Shown here: in pieces, positions 34,133 to 43,378 of the stretch | How the letters are laid out: each line of letters begins with the position of its first letter | Position numbering within the stretch: position 1 is the stretch's first letter | NCBI GenBank assembly: GCA_002722095.1 | Contig: PBKG01000013.1 | Coordinates: forward strand, 39,926 to 103,925 | From: Rhodospirillaceae bacterium | Lineage (GTDB): Bacteria; Pseudomonadota; Alphaproteobacteria; UBA8366 | Direction: 5' to 3' | DNA: 64,000 nucleotides | Notes under the pieces: model-generated | What the model was told of the DNA's origin: nothing | Database searches by the model: none | The model's input: the letters and a program-made list of their open reading frames with translations, nothing else | Position numbers and translations under genes: made by a program

Positions 34133-37029
34133 TTGGTTTTGTATTTTCCCCAAACGCAAATACGTTTGTTTTGATGGCACGTCTTTATGCGGCCATTGAT
34201 TTTTTTGATCTGCTTCTCGAAACCGTCTATCGATTTCTGCAATTTGGCTACTTCCGCCTCTGCTTTCTTAAGCCGATTGACCGAAGGCTCTTTCTCCTTT
34301 TTTACGATCGCTCGTTGCTTAGCAATATCCTTGTTAAGACCGTCGACCTTCTTTTGGGCCGCCTCGAGATCTTTTACCGCCTTATCCAGGCCGGGCTTGA
34401 GCGTATCGAAGGCTTTTTTGACCGCGGCTTTTCCTTGAGTCCGTATCCATTTGCCGGGGTCGGATTTCAGGCTGGCGGCAAGACGGAGGTCGGCCTTCGA
34501 GAAGTCCGCCATACCCCAATCGAAAACGCCCGTATTCGCGCCGAAGCTATATGCGAACAAATCGCCGAACTTCTGCGTCGACGTAAACTTGATTCCCGTC
34601 GCCTTGGCTTCCATCTCAAGCGCGGTGTCCACGCCTAAAATTTTGGAGCTGGTTTTTATCGAAAAATGCGGCGACGCCGATGTCTTGGCGGCGAAGTCCA
34701 ATACGTTTTTCTTAAGCGCCAAGGGCCCCAGGACGATTTCGCCAATATTCGACTTGGCGGCCATTCCGGTCACATCCAGAATGACGTCCAGGCTCCCGAG
34801 ACGTTTACGAGGATCGAGGAAATAGAAATCGCCTTTCACCCGCGTTCCGCCGCCGCTAATGCCCAGGTCGGGAATGGAAACGCCCGGCGCGGCAAAGCCG
34901 ATACTGACTTTTTTAAATTCGGCTTCGGGGAGGCCTTTGGTGCTGAGTTTTTTACCCCCGGCACTGGAAATTTCCGTGGCCAATTCGGCAACATCTGACA
35001 GCCCGAGACTGTCAATCGTGCCCCAGAACGACGCCCCCACGCTGTTCAGCGCTCCACCTAATGTCACTTCTTTGGACCCGATTTCCGTGATGCCATTGAA
35101 CGACACCTGCGGGCCGGTAACCCCGCCTGAGACCGACATCGTCGTCCCGGGCCTAAGGGTCAGGCCTTTGATCCCGTAAGGGTCTTGCCAGTCGTTGCTG
35201 GTCGTTCCCGACATAGAGATGGATGCAGCGCCGGTGACACTCACCGTCAACGCCAATTTGGACTCAAGATCGACAGTCTTTTTACCGTCCTTGAGCGGCA
35301 GGGTTTCCGTCACCTCGACCCCAAGAGCCGGTTGGCCGTTGAGATATTCCATAAACAGCGCCGGCGCGTTTTTCGGTGTCGGAAGCTTCAAAAAGCCGAG
35401 CTTCGGCATCGTCAATTTCGGGAAACCGCCGGACATCCGCAATGACGCGGGTTTGCTGTCGAGTACGCCGCTCACGCCGCCGAGGACCACCACTTCTTTG
35501 GGAACGCCGAAAGATTTCAGCGCCTTGCCTACACCGCCGACGTCATGAGGGTGGAGAACACCGACCATATTGACCCCAGATGCCAACGGCAAAGCCATTT
35601 CGTCATCGGGAAGCGGGGCTTTCAGCCATTTGCGCACGGCTTTCGGCAAATCGCTCACCTTGCCGTTGAAACCGGGTTTGCTGACGATAAGCGCGGCTTC
35701 CTTCAGCTTCGCCTTGTCGATAACGCTGCCGTTCAGCTTGTTGAAAAAAGTCGCCGGTGACAGGTTCGTCCGTTTGGTGGCGAAATTCCAGCCCGTCGGT
35801 TTTTTGGTTTGGAAGAATAGTACATCGGCTCGTTTTATCTTCAGCTTGTCGATCGTCAGCTTTCCGCCGACCGCCGTCGGCGAAATGACCGGATCCTCAA
35901 GCTTGACGCCCGATACGCCGGGAATTTCCTTAAGCCCAGGAATCTTCCCAAGATCGAAATTGTATTTCGGGAACCGAAAATAGGGCGAGCCAAACTGTTT
36001 GCCTTCGATTTCGACCGATGCCTCTACCGGAATGTTACGCACATCATTGACGCGCCCTTTTGCGGTCAACGTGACCTTCAACACCGGCGGGCCCAGCGGC
36101 ACCTTCCTAATGACATCGGCAACGAGTTTGACATCGGTCAGCGATGCCCACGGAAGATCGAACAGTCTCGGGAAATCGACGCCGAGCAAACTACCGAACT
36201 TAATACCCGTATCCAGGCTTCCGGATATCCGAACCGCCGGATAGGTGGTGGTCCCGAGGCCCGGCATTTTCACTTCCACATCCGACACGAGCGCCGCGGT
36301 AATCACACCGGTCGTCTGGCCAAGCACATCGCGTTCGCGGCTGATGTCGAAACGCGTGTTCGCGAAGCCGAACGGCATGAAGAATGTCGGTTTCAAATTC
36401 GGTATCGAGAAATCGAGATTCAGCTTGGCCAAGAGAGCTTTCAGCGAGAGATTGATCTCCGGCAAGACCAAGCCTGTGATATCCAGAAATTCGTCGGTGA
36501 AACGGCCTCGGACAACATGGCTCGTTTTCTTGACGCCCATGGAGTTCAGCAGAGATTGCTGGATACTGCCATCCTTCACGCCTACGACACCGGCAAAATT
36601 CACGCCGTTTTTGAATCCCCCTTCCAGCAATTTTGCCCTTTTGTCCCCGAGCGCTTGCAGGAATAACGCCGGAAACTTGTTCGCACTCGTTTCACTAACG
36701 TCGCTTCCTTTAGGAACCGCCATAATCACCGCGTTGGTGAATTGAAAATTCAATAGCAGCGCTTTTTCCACATTGGAGGTGACGTAATCGGCGAGACTGA
36801 ACTTGTCGAACACCAGTGCCGTGACCGGTTGCTTCTGACCTTCCGGCTTGTAGCTGAGAACGGTGACGTTCTTGTCTTTATGTTTGAGTTTGCCGACGAC
36901 GAATTGCTTGCTGACCTTCTTATCGACCAGCTTCAAATCCTTGACCGCCGCCATGGGCGACTGCGACATCAGAAAACATGTACCGATAAAAGCAAACGCT
37001 ACCGCAAACTTTTTTACGGATATTTTCAA
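34060..37029 (-). CDS. N-terminal part of a large exported repeat-containing protein (frameshifted)
   Basis: 989 residues from a TTG at 37029 (signal-like KISVKKFAVAFAFIGTCF core; the frame is open to 37158 and no ATG start exists). The long body consists of repeated beta-strand domains with many GGxxKL and G-V motifs (lipid- or polysaccharide-associated-like), and the last 110 residues form a coiled coil (about 880-949) followed by CHQNKRICVWGKYKTKC. The frame ends at 34060, 40 residues after a run TGC AAA AAG AAA AAT. The -1 frame continues there with matching Cys/Trp/Lys-rich sequence into the tectonin half. Read together, the two make about 1530 residues. The gene may be broken in nature, shifted by slippage, or have a one-base assembly error. 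Confidence 0.7.
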   Translation of the reverse strand: MKISVKKFAVAFAFIGTCFLMSQSPMAAVKDLKLVDKKVSKQFVVGKLKHKDKNVTVLSYKPEGQKQPVTALVFDKFSLADYVTSNVEKALLLNFQFTNAVIMAVPKGSDVSETSANKFPALFLQALGDKRAKLLEGGFKNGVNFAGVVGVKDGSIQQSLLNSMGVKKTSHVVRGRFTDEFLDITGLVLPEINLSLKALLAKLNLDFSIPNLKPTFFMPFGFANTRFDISRERDVLGQTTGVITAALVSDVEVKMPGLGTTTYPAVRISGSLDTGIKFGSLLGVDFPRLFDLPWASLTDVKLVADVIRKVPLGPPVLKVTLTAKGRVNDVRNIPVEASVEIEGKQFGSPYFRFPKYNFDLGKIPGLKEIPGVSGVKLEDPVISPTAVGGKLTIDKLKIKRADVLFFQTKKPTGWNFATKRTNLSPATFFNKLNGSVIDKAKLKEAALIVSKPGFNGKVSDLPKAVRKWLKAPLPDDEMALPLASGVNMVGVLHPHDVGGVGKALKSFGVPKEVVVLGGVSGVLDSKPASLRMSGGFPKLTMPKLGFLKLPTPKNAPALFMEYLNGQPALGVEVTETLPLKDGKKTVDLESKLALTVSVTGAASISMSGTTSNDWQDPYGIKGLTLRPGTTMSVSGGVTGPQVSFNGITEIGSKEVTLGGALNSVGASFWGTIDSLGLSDVAELATEISSAGGKKLSTKGLPEAEFKKVSIGFAAPGVSIPDLGISGGGTRVKGDFYFLDPRKRLGSLDVILDVTGMAAKSNIGEIVLGPLALKKNVLDFAAKTSASPHFSIKTSSKILGVDTALEMEAKATGIKFTSTQKFGDLFAYSFGANTGVFDWGMADFSKADLRLAASLKSDPGKWIRTQGKAAVKKAFDTLKPGLDKAVKDLEAAQKKVDGLNKDIAKQRAIVKKEKEPSVNRLKKAEAEVAKLQKSIDGFEKQIKKINGRIKTCHQNKRICVWGKYKTKCKKKNGAFATNGKPGGAARSTRR

Positions 37030-37322
37030 GTCAGAAATTTTTGGAAGTAAGGTTCGGCTAAGGCGCGCGCTGGCGGTGGTGTCTTTTTCCAATTTATCCT
37101 CCTGCGCCGATCGTTGACCTCTAGCCTCCCTCAAGAGTCTTACGACGACGGTTTCCAAACAAAATCGAAGCGCCTTTTTCCCTGATGAACGCCTCGCTTA
37201 GTCCACTCAATCGGAGTGTAGTATCTCGGTAGTACGTTGACCACTGGGTAGAAACGCCGCACGGAACGGCATTCTTCCACGATCCGCATTGGCGTGAATC
37301 CCTAATCCAAAAACCTTGAGCT

Positions 37323-37871
37323 TTAATCCACCCGCCGTTTGGCAAGTTCGCGATAGAGCGCCTCGGGGCTGACGCCAAGTTCGTCGGCGAGGTCTTTCCA
37401 CTGGCCTTTTTCGGGCAATTCCTCGCCGCGCCAATCGAGCCAACCGTCCAACCGTTCGGCGACCGTCTTGCGGGTCAGGATTTCGCTACGGTGCCGGGCG
37501 TCCTGCACTTCCTTAGCGAGATGCTCGGCCCAAGCCGTGGCAAATTCTTCGTCGCCACCGATTTGTTCCAGAAACGTTTGCTTCGCCACCTCGCACACGC
37601 TCGATTGTTGCGCCGCGATACCGTCGCATAGATATTTGTCCGAATAGGCCGACGCTTCGGCCAGAACCATGTTGGCGCCGGCCCGCTGCAAGACCGTCAG
37701 CACGCCGTTCGGCGCGTAACGCGCGAGTTCGACCATCCCCTCCTCGACCACATAGATCGATTCAACCAGGTCGCCCTGGTGAAACAGATAGGCGCCTTCG
37801 TCGATCGACCGGCTTTCGCCGCCAAGCGTCCGCAATCGACTGAGAAAGTTTTCCGACATGATACCGATCAT
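37323..37871 (-). CDS. Crp/Fnr-type regulator with cyclic-nucleotide-binding fold
   Basis: 182 residues. The N-terminal beta-roll is seen in AYLFHQGDLVESIYVVEEGMVELARY, and the cNMP-pocket positions are not conserved (no R-S-A-T type phosphate cassette seen), so the ligand may differ. The C-terminal HTH is in GQWKDLADELGVSPEALYRELAKRR. It is shorter than typical Crp (about 210-230 residues). The ATG at 37871 or the internal ATG at 37859 may start it. It is divergent from the Spy-like secreted protein gene at 37930 (59-base gap), which it may control. Confidence 0.83.
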   Translation of the reverse strand: MIGIMSENFLSRLRTLGGESRSIDEGAYLFHQGDLVESIYVVEEGMVELARYAPNGVLTVLQRAGANMVLAEASAYSDKYLCDGIAAQQSSVCEVAKQTFLEQIGGDEEFATAWAEHLAKEVQDARHRSEILTRKTVAERLDGWLDWRGEELPEKGQWKDLADELGVSPEALYRELAKRRVD

Positions 37872-37929
37872 ATGAGAACCGCGAGCCCCCTGGCAAGGTC
37901 ATCGCGACTCTTTGCCGACGGAAAAGAAC

Positions 37930-38514
37930 ATGAAACCACATACATTGATTTTCGCTACGTTAAGCTTGATGCCCGTGATCACGACCGCGGAGCCCTCCCA
38001 TCGATCCGACTATGCGGGCCAAGAAACCCGTCTGATTAAGAGCCTGTCTCCGGCAGATATTAAGGACCTGAAAAGCGGTGCTGGATGGGGTTTCGCCAAA
38101 GCCGCCGAATTGAACGGCTATCCGGGCCCGAGACACCTGCTCGATCTGAAAGCGGAGATTCCCCTTTCCAACGAACAGGTTTCGCAAATCGAAGTGATTT
38201 ACCGGGAAATGAAAAAGCAGGCCGTCGAACAAGGCAAAAGCCTGATCGCGAAGGAACACGAGCTCGAAACCCAATTTCGTGCACGATCCATCATTGAACC
38301 GCGGCTACGCACGCTATTGGCCGGTATCGCTATAACCCGCGCCGGATTACGTCATACGCATCTCGCCGCGCATTTGAAAGCAACCGCAATACTCTCGGCC
38401 AATCAGATTGCCCGCTACAACGTCTTACGCGGTTACGGCAACGGGGATCCGTGTGCAACGCCACCCAAAGGCCACGACGCGGCAATGTGGCGAAAACATA
38501 ATAACTGCGATTAA
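37930..38514 (+). CDS. Exported Spy/CpxP-like helical protein
   Basis: 194 residues with a signal peptide (MKPHTLIFATLSLMPVITTA). The mature protein is helical and charged: PLSNEQVSQIEVIYREMKKQAVEQG and HAHLKATAILSANQIARYNVLRG resemble the paired L-S-x-x-Q motifs of Spy/CpxP/LTXXQ proteins, which are ATP-independent periplasmic chaperones or metal-stress sensors. A basic C-terminus with two Cys (DPCATPP, NNCD) may form a disulfide. Divergently paired with a Crp/Fnr regulator. Confidence 0.7.
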   Translation: MKPHTLIFATLSLMPVITTAEPSHRSDYAGQETRLIKSLSPADIKDLKSGAGWGFAKAAELNGYPGPRHLLDLKAEIPLSNEQVSQIEVIYREMKKQAVEQGKSLIAKEHELETQFRARSIIEPRLRTLLAGIAITRAGLRHTHLAAHLKATAILSANQIARYNVLRGYGNGDPCATPPKGHDAAMWRKHNNCD

Positions 38515-38528
38515 ACCGGCCGGATGGA

Positions 38529-39581
38529 CTAACTATCGAGCCCCAACAACTTCGCCGCCGTGCCGCCCAGAATGGCGATACGGTCATCGTCGCTCAGGCC
38601 GGGCGTGTCCACCACCAGGTCGACTTCGGTACTGGTCCAAGGGAACGGATAGTCGGTGCCGATCATGATCCGGTCCGGTCCGCTTTCCGCAATCAGATGG
38701 CGGAGCGCTTCCGGCGTAAAGACGATGGTGTCGAAATAGAGCTGCCCGTCTCTCAGGTAGGCGGTCGGGTTCTTCTTTGGCAGCGGCCCTACTTTTTTGG
38801 GGAAGGTACGGCAGACCGCGTCCGACCGGTTGGCGTAGGAGCCGAAATAACCACCGCCATGGGCGGCACAGATTTTAAGGCCCGGATAGCGGTCCAGCGT
38901 GCCTTCGAATACCAGATGCGACAGGGCGATCGTCGTCTCCAACGGGTTGCCGATAGTGTTGGACAGGTAGCCGCTGCCGTCGAGGCGGCCGCTCGCTTCC
39001 AGCGGCGCCGTTCCCGTCGGATGCAGGAAGACCAGAATGTCCAGCTCCTCGCATTTGGCCCAAATCGGGTCGAACTCGGGATCGGAAAGCTCCTTGCCGT
39101 CCACATTGCCGCCGACACTCAAGCCCCTGAGGCCGAGCTTCTTCACGCCATACTCGATCTGCTCCACCGCCAAGTCCGGGTGCTGAAGGGCGGCGGTGGC
39201 AAACGCCGTGAAACGATCCGGTGTCGCAGCGCAAATCTCCACCAACGCTTCGTTCTGAATACGCACCACCTCCGCCGCCGCATCGCGATCCGCGTGGTAC
39301 CAGTAGGGATTGATGCTGAGCGCGGCCATATCGAGCCCCTGGGCATCCATCGCCGCGATACGGGTGGTGGTGTCGTCCATCAGAAGTTCGTCAATGCCCG
39401 GCGACTGATCTATGACCGCCATCGCCTCGGGCACCGCGCAGTGCGCATGGATATCGATCGTCTTGACCCGCGTGCCATTGACGACGACCTCACGTCGATG
39501 GCCATGATCGTGTGCACCTGCGCCATGATCCCCATGCGGTGCGCGAAAGGCACAATCGACAAATCCGAAATTACTGACCAT
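38529..39581 (-). CDS. Amidohydrolase-2 family protein (ACMSD-like)
   Basis: 350 residues with the metal motif IDIHAHC (His45, His47), FLHPTGTAP (His near 178), AHGGG (near 227) and the C-terminal GTDYPFPW metal Asp (near 315). The family contains alpha-amino-beta-carboxymuconate semialdehyde decarboxylase, gamma-resorcylate decarboxylase and lactone hydrolases. The start at 39581 follows GGGGGAGAG. A His-rich N-terminus (GDHGAGAHDHGH) could hold an extra metal. The gene for another amidohydrolase lies directly upstream (81 bases), so they may act in one catabolic route. Confidence 0.87.
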   Translation of the reverse strand: MVSNFGFVDCAFRAPHGDHGAGAHDHGHRREVVVNGTRVKTIDIHAHCAVPEAMAVIDQSPGIDELLMDDTTTRIAAMDAQGLDMAALSINPYWYHADRDAAAEVVRIQNEALVEICAATPDRFTAFATAALQHPDLAVEQIEYGVKKLGLRGLSVGGNVDGKELSDPEFDPIWAKCEELDILVFLHPTGTAPLEASGRLDGSGYLSNTIGNPLETTIALSHLVFEGTLDRYPGLKICAAHGGGYFGSYANRSDAVCRTFPKKVGPLPKKNPTAYLRDGQLYFDTIVFTPEALRHLIAESGPDRIMIGTDYPFPWTSTEVDLVVDTPGLSDDDRIAILGGTAAKLLGLDS

Positions 39582-39662
39582 CTCCACTCTCCCCCTGAGT
39601 TTTTCTCGCGTCGCGACTACTGAACTATCTCCAACCCACCGCCCACCGGGCAAGAGGGTTAT

Positions 39663-40691
39663 TCATGCCTCCACGCGGTAAACCCGTGTTGCCGTATCGT
39701 GGAACAACGCCGCTTTGTCGCCTGCGGAATAATTCGTGGCCAGCCGCTTGTATGAGTTCCAAAGCTCGTTATAGCCGCAGCTTTGCTTGTCGACCGGGAA
39801 GTTGGATTCGAACATGCAGCGCTCGATCCCGAACCGTTCGATGAGAAATTCGAAATAAGGCCGCGCCGCCTCCAACAGCTCTTCGCCGGTCGGCGGGTCG
39901 GGGCGCTTTTCCCAGGCGAAGCCGTTAGCTTTCATATTGAGCCCGCCCAGTTTGACGACCACATTCTCGCAGGCCGCCAACTCGGCCATCGATGCTTTCC
40001 AGTCTTCGAGAATTTCCGCGCGCCGACCCGCATAGGGCCCGTCGCCCAATGGGCCGCCCGCATGGTCGACGACTATCGAGAGATCGGGCAATGCCCGCGC
40101 GAGGCCTATCATCTCTGCCATCTGCGTGTGGTAGCACCAACCTTCGAAAATGAGCCCCCGCCGGTCCAGTTCCTTGGCCCCGTCGCGATAGCCGGGATCG
40201 AGTAGCAGATGTTCCGGCGCGCCCCAGGAGCTGTTGCCGATGATATCGCTGTCGTCGTAAGTGGCGCCGCACCGAACACCGCGAAATAGCCCGGTCCCCG
40301 CATCCACATGGGCATCCAGCACGTCGCCTATGGCCGCGCCGAGCCGGAGGTCGGCAAAGCCTATAATCGCCGACGCGACCCGCGTGGGCCCGTGGCGTCC
40401 GCTGGCGCTTTCCGCCGCGACCCCGGCGATGAATTCGGTCTCGCCGACCGGGCGCATCTCCTTTGGACCGCCCTCGCGATATTCCGCGCCGCACTGAATG
40501 AAGACCGTGGAAACGATGTTGTGCCCGGAATTCAAATCTTCCGCATACTCTTCGAGCCCGTAACGGAGCGATCCCCGATTTTCGCGATAGGTCCAAAGGT
40601 GGTGGTGCGCATCGCAAATGGGCAGCCCGGGCTCCAACGTCGCCTCTTGGTGGCGGGCAAGCCAGTCGTGATTGTCGGATTTGGCGGGCAT
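39663..40691 (-). CDS. Amidohydrolase-2 family protein (TIM-barrel metal hydrolase)
   Basis: 342 residues. DAHHHLW (residues 27-33) is the H-x-H metal motif. Further ligand and active-site blocks are VRCGATYD, FEGWCYHTQM, VDHAGGP (near 208) and ESNFPVDK (Asp near 296). This is the L-fucono/gluconolactonase-like (YtcJ/COG3618) group, which hydrolyses lactones. It is followed by the ACMSD-like gene on the same strand and preceded by the UxaA-type pair, so a sugar-acid or hydroxy-acid route is plausible. Confidence 0.87.
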   Translation of the reverse strand: MPAKSDNHDWLARHQEATLEPGLPICDAHHHLWTYRENRGSLRYGLEEYAEDLNSGHNIVSTVFIQCGAEYREGGPKEMRPVGETEFIAGVAAESASGRHGPTRVASAIIGFADLRLGAAIGDVLDAHVDAGTGLFRGVRCGATYDDSDIIGNSSWGAPEHLLLDPGYRDGAKELDRRGLIFEGWCYHTQMAEMIGLARALPDLSIVVDHAGGPLGDGPYAGRRAEILEDWKASMAELAACENVVVKLGGLNMKANGFAWEKRPDPPTGEELLEAARPYFEFLIERFGIERCMFESNFPVDKQSCGYNELWNSYKRLATNYSAGDKAALFHDTATRVYRVEA

Positions 40692-40721
40692 GGGGTCCCG
40701 ATAGGTTCCGGAGGCCGTTAC

Positions 40722-41894
40722 CTAGAAGCTCGCGCCGGCGACACCGATGGTCGATTGGCCGGTGTCGAACAGCTCGGTGTAGGTGCGCCGTCCGTTGGCG
40801 ACCGCGATCAGCTCTTCGTAAATCTTCTCGCCGCCCTCTTCGATCGACATTTCACCCCGCATGATATCGCTGACATCCACATCGAGATCGTCGAAGCCGC
40901 GCTCCGCGGTCAGCGGGTTGCCGCTAACCTTGATCGTCGGCGTGAACGGATGCGACGAAGGCTGCCCGAGCCCGGTGTTGAAGCCGATGATCTGGCAGCC
41001 GCCGGCGGCGAAGCCGGTCATCGATTCACAGGCCGGTGCCGGCGTGCTCATGAAATAAAACCCGGGCGGGTCCGGCACCACCTGCTCGCAATAATCGACG
41101 ACCCCTTGCAACTCCTTGGTGCCCGATTTCTTGACCGCGCCCAGCGCCTTTTCGGCGAGCGTGGTCAGGCCGCCATTGATGTTGTCCGCCGATGGGTTAG
41201 TCCTGCGGATATCCTCGACCCCGCCCATGCGCGACATTTCTTCCATATCGGCAATCGCCTGGACGATGTCGGCCGCGACACCCTGATTGACCGAGCGCTC
41301 GGCGAGGAGATGCTCCGCGCCCATGATTTCGGCGGTTTCCGAGAGCACCACCGAACCGCCCGCATCCATCAGCATGTCCGACGCATGGCCCAGCGCCGGG
41401 TTGCCCGAAAGACCGCTGGAGAAATCCGAGCCGCCGCATTCGGAGCCGAAAACGAGTTTGGAGAGCGGCTGTTCGGTCCGCTGCAGGGTCGAATGTTTGC
41501 GCACCAGTTTGGCCGCGGCCACGGTGCCCGCCTCGATGGCGCGGAAGGTGCTGCCATATTCCTGAAAGGGGACGCATTCCACATCCTTGCCCGCGTCCGC
41601 GATGGGCCCGGCGAAAGCATCGGTCGAGGGCTTGTGCAGGCTCACAAACACGATGCCCGCGAGGTTCGGGTTCATCGCCATACCGTAAATCGCCTTCATG
41701 CGCATATCGTGATTGCGCCCGATCATCTTGCGTCCGAAGAGATCGGTGACCAGATCGGTCTCGCGCACATTCTGATGGATTTTGAGCGCCAGCCCGTTGG
41801 TATTGTCCATCAGCGAGATGATGCCAACCCGGTTGCGCACACCGACGCTCCCGTTCGAGCGTTCGAATCCGAAAAAAGTATCGCTTCCTGCCAT
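40722..41894 (-). CDS. UxaA-family dehydratase, large subunit (altronate dehydratase/SuyB-like)
   Basis: 390 residues of the UxaA C-terminal family. It starts with FFGFERSNGSVGVRNRV, holds conserved Cys/Gly blocks (FGSECGGSDFSSG near residue 153, SAPADN-like NPSADNINGG), and ends with the TPTIKVSGNP segment. These enzymes use an iron site for dehydration of altronate or galactarate, or lyase cleavage of sulfolactate. It lies 31 bases upstream of the amidohydrolase gene and 43 bases after its small-subunit gene. The split-gene layout matches (2R)-sulfolactate sulfo-lyase SuyAB as well as split UxaA. Confidence 0.85.
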   Translation of the reverse strand: MAGSDTFFGFERSNGSVGVRNRVGIISLMDNTNGLALKIHQNVRETDLVTDLFGRKMIGRNHDMRMKAIYGMAMNPNLAGIVFVSLHKPSTDAFAGPIADAGKDVECVPFQEYGSTFRAIEAGTVAAAKLVRKHSTLQRTEQPLSKLVFGSECGGSDFSSGLSGNPALGHASDMLMDAGGSVVLSETAEIMGAEHLLAERSVNQGVAADIVQAIADMEEMSRMGGVEDIRRTNPSADNINGGLTTLAEKALGAVKKSGTKELQGVVDYCEQVVPDPPGFYFMSTPAPACESMTGFAAGGCQIIGFNTGLGQPSSHPFTPTIKVSGNPLTAERGFDDLDVDVSDIMRGEMSIEEGGEKIYEELIAVANGRRTYTELFDTGQSTIGVAGASF

Positions 41895-41937
41895 TGCTCG
41901 TCTCCCTCGTCTTTTCCTTTACCGCGTCCCCGACCGA

Positions 41938-42237
41938 TCAGTCGGTAACGTTGTGGACGTGGACGTGATTGCCCTTGGCGATGTCCTCGGTCGCCTGGCC
42001 GATTATCTCGCCATATTTGATGATCTTCTCGCCCTGGGCGATATCGTTGATCGCGATCTTGTGCCCGCGCGGAATGGCGCCTGCCGTGGTGACCGGAAAG
42101 TTTTCCTTGCCCAGTCGCACGGCGGCTTCGGTGCCCTCGTCGAGATTGTGCAGGCACACCGCCACATTGTCCTTCTCGTCGACCATCAACGCATCGAGAC
42201 TGCCACTCAAATCCTTTTCCGCCATCTGGTCCGCCAT
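41938..42237 (-). CDS. UxaA-family small subunit with SAF-like domain (SuyA-like)
   Basis: 99 residues. The compact SAF-type fold has VCLHNLDEG, VTTAGAIPRGHKIAINDIAQGEKIIKYGEIIGQA and VHVHNV at the end, which match the N-terminal part of altronate dehydratase and SuyA. It works with the following large subunit. A start at the ATG at 42237 follows GGAGGAG. Divergent or isolated upstream: beyond it lies the accessory region. Confidence 0.85.
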   Translation of the reverse strand: MADQMAEKDLSGSLDALMVDEKDNVAVCLHNLDEGTEAAVRLGKENFPVTTAGAIPRGHKIAINDIAQGEKIIKYGEIIGQATEDIAKGNHVHVHNVTD

Positions 42238-42349
42238 GGGACTCCTCCTCCACAGATATCAGGCCGTTTCACCGCTCTTGAGTGTTACAGGATATGCGGA
42301 CAGCCGCCAAGGTGGGGAGGTGTTTGGGGTGGTATTGGCGAATTGTATT

Positions 42350-42376
42350 GTCTGCTTCTGTCTAAGAGCGGACCTT
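42350..42376. repeat. Dispersed palindromic repeat, copy A
   Basis: GTCTGCTTCTGTCTAAGAGCGGACCTT; diverged copy of the core GTCCGC-N12-GCGGAC seen best in copy B. The core pairs to a hairpin. Overlaps the end of the recombinase relic. Confidence 0.6.
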
Positions 42377-42469
42377 TCCACCAAGCAATCGATACATACT
42401 GGGTCTGCCAATGCCCAGCTCTTTTGCGATAGCGCTAGCCCCTGTTCCTAGAGCCTTAGGTTCCTGAAC
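42362..42469 (-). pseudogene. Remnant of a serine recombinase (resolvase) C-terminal HTH
   Basis: Thirty-five codons on the minus strand translate to GTGASAIAKELGIGRPSMYRLLGG (seen in two parts: GASAIAKELGIG and RPSMYRLL), the C-terminal HTH of resolvase/invertase proteins. A TAA stop precedes it in frame and the catalytic domain is absent. Its stop codon lies inside a copy of the palindromic repeat. A relic of a past transposon or integrating element. Confidence 0.7.
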
Positions 42470-42783
42470 TTACTCGTAATCAATCGACAACTTGCAACCT
42501 TTACAGACCCGCTTGGCTTTCGCCTAGGTTACGCATCCATTCTAAAAAAGCTCGCTGACAAACAAAGGGAGAATATCGACCATGCTTATTAGGATTGTTG
42601 ACATTGTAAGCGGTCGAATCGGCATTGCGTCCATAGTCCCGGACAGGGTCTGTCCGGCTACCATCTGCGGCAATTTCCGAAAACCATTCGACGGCGGCGC
42701 TTCACCATCTTAAGATGAAATAAGCGTTGTTTAGCGTTTCTAGGTGGTCCGGAAATAATTCGACGCGCAAAAAGGGAATTCCG
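42470..42783. other. Intergenic region before the AT-richer gene pair
   Basis: No gene seen. It contains a perfect 8-bp hairpin, CCGGACAG (42639-42646), loop GGT, CTGTCCGG (42650-42657), and a perfect 12-base palindrome CATCTTAAGATG (42706-42717) about 66 bases before the ATG at 42784, in a position where an operator could lie. No clear sigma70 boxes. Confidence 0.45.
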
Positions 42784-43350
42784 ATGGCTCATATAGACAT
42801 TAACATTGCAAGAATTGCCGGAAAACCAAGGGTTATTGTAACTTTGGATGCATTTGATTGGACCGGCTTATGGATGCTGTTCAAAAACGCTGCCGGAGAA
42901 AGCGACACGATTGAGGTTGCTCGCAGAAACGAAGGCAATAGTAAACCAAGTTATATATTCGAAGTGGATATCGAAAGAAAAGTGGGTCCTCACAGGACCG
43001 TTAGGTTCTTGGCATTCGCCGATTCACATGTTTCAAATTGGGAGTTCAAAAAGGCCAAGGACGGTGACTATATAAAGGACGCAAACGGTAACTATATACC
43101 GCACAATCCCGGTGAATATAAAAAGGTACCCATAAAATTGGAACCTATGTTCGTCGAAACGGACGGCGGTTCAGAGACAGCGGGTTGTTTTTTGGGGGCG
43201 GGCAAGGGAACGCCTCCGTCGGGTGGCGGCGAGCAATTTTTTTTGGAAGGGACGGTAATTATTTTGCCCGGTAATGTTGGACAACGGCAAAGCGGTCCCG
43301 TTGAATTTAAGCAGACAGGCATGACGGGCATTTTCGAGGCGCTTCAGTAA
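42784..43350 (+). CDS. Unknown protein, 188 aa, AT-richer than the surroundings
   Basis: A soluble protein without signal peptide or membrane segment. It appears rich in beta strands, with strand-like repeats (IDINIARIAGKPRVIVTL, HRTVRFLAFADS), a G-rich loop (GAGKGTPPSGGGEQF) and an ending QTGMTGIFEAL. GGGAATT precedes the ATG. The base composition and codon use differ from most neighbours, which suggests transfer. It is followed by the 43379 gene with 28 bases between; the two proteins begin with similar I-D-I-A/N strands and end with similar T-G-x-x-G-x-F motifs, suggesting that they are distant paralogues. I do not recognise a family. Confidence 0.65.
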   Translation: MAHIDINIARIAGKPRVIVTLDAFDWTGLWMLFKNAAGESDTIEVARRNEGNSKPSYIFEVDIERKVGPHRTVRFLAFADSHVSNWEFKKAKDGDYIKDANGNYIPHNPGEYKKVPIKLEPMFVETDGGSETAGCFLGAGKGTPPSGGGEQFFLEGTVIILPGNVGQRQSGPVEFKQTGMTGIFEALQ

Positions 43351-43378
43351 AGAACATCGCTTATTTTCGGAGAATGTT

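Noticed and set aside
40308..41948. 546-aa plus-strand frame
   Set aside because: Antisense to the UxaA-type large subunit and part of an amidohydrolase, no ribosome-binding site, no family motif.
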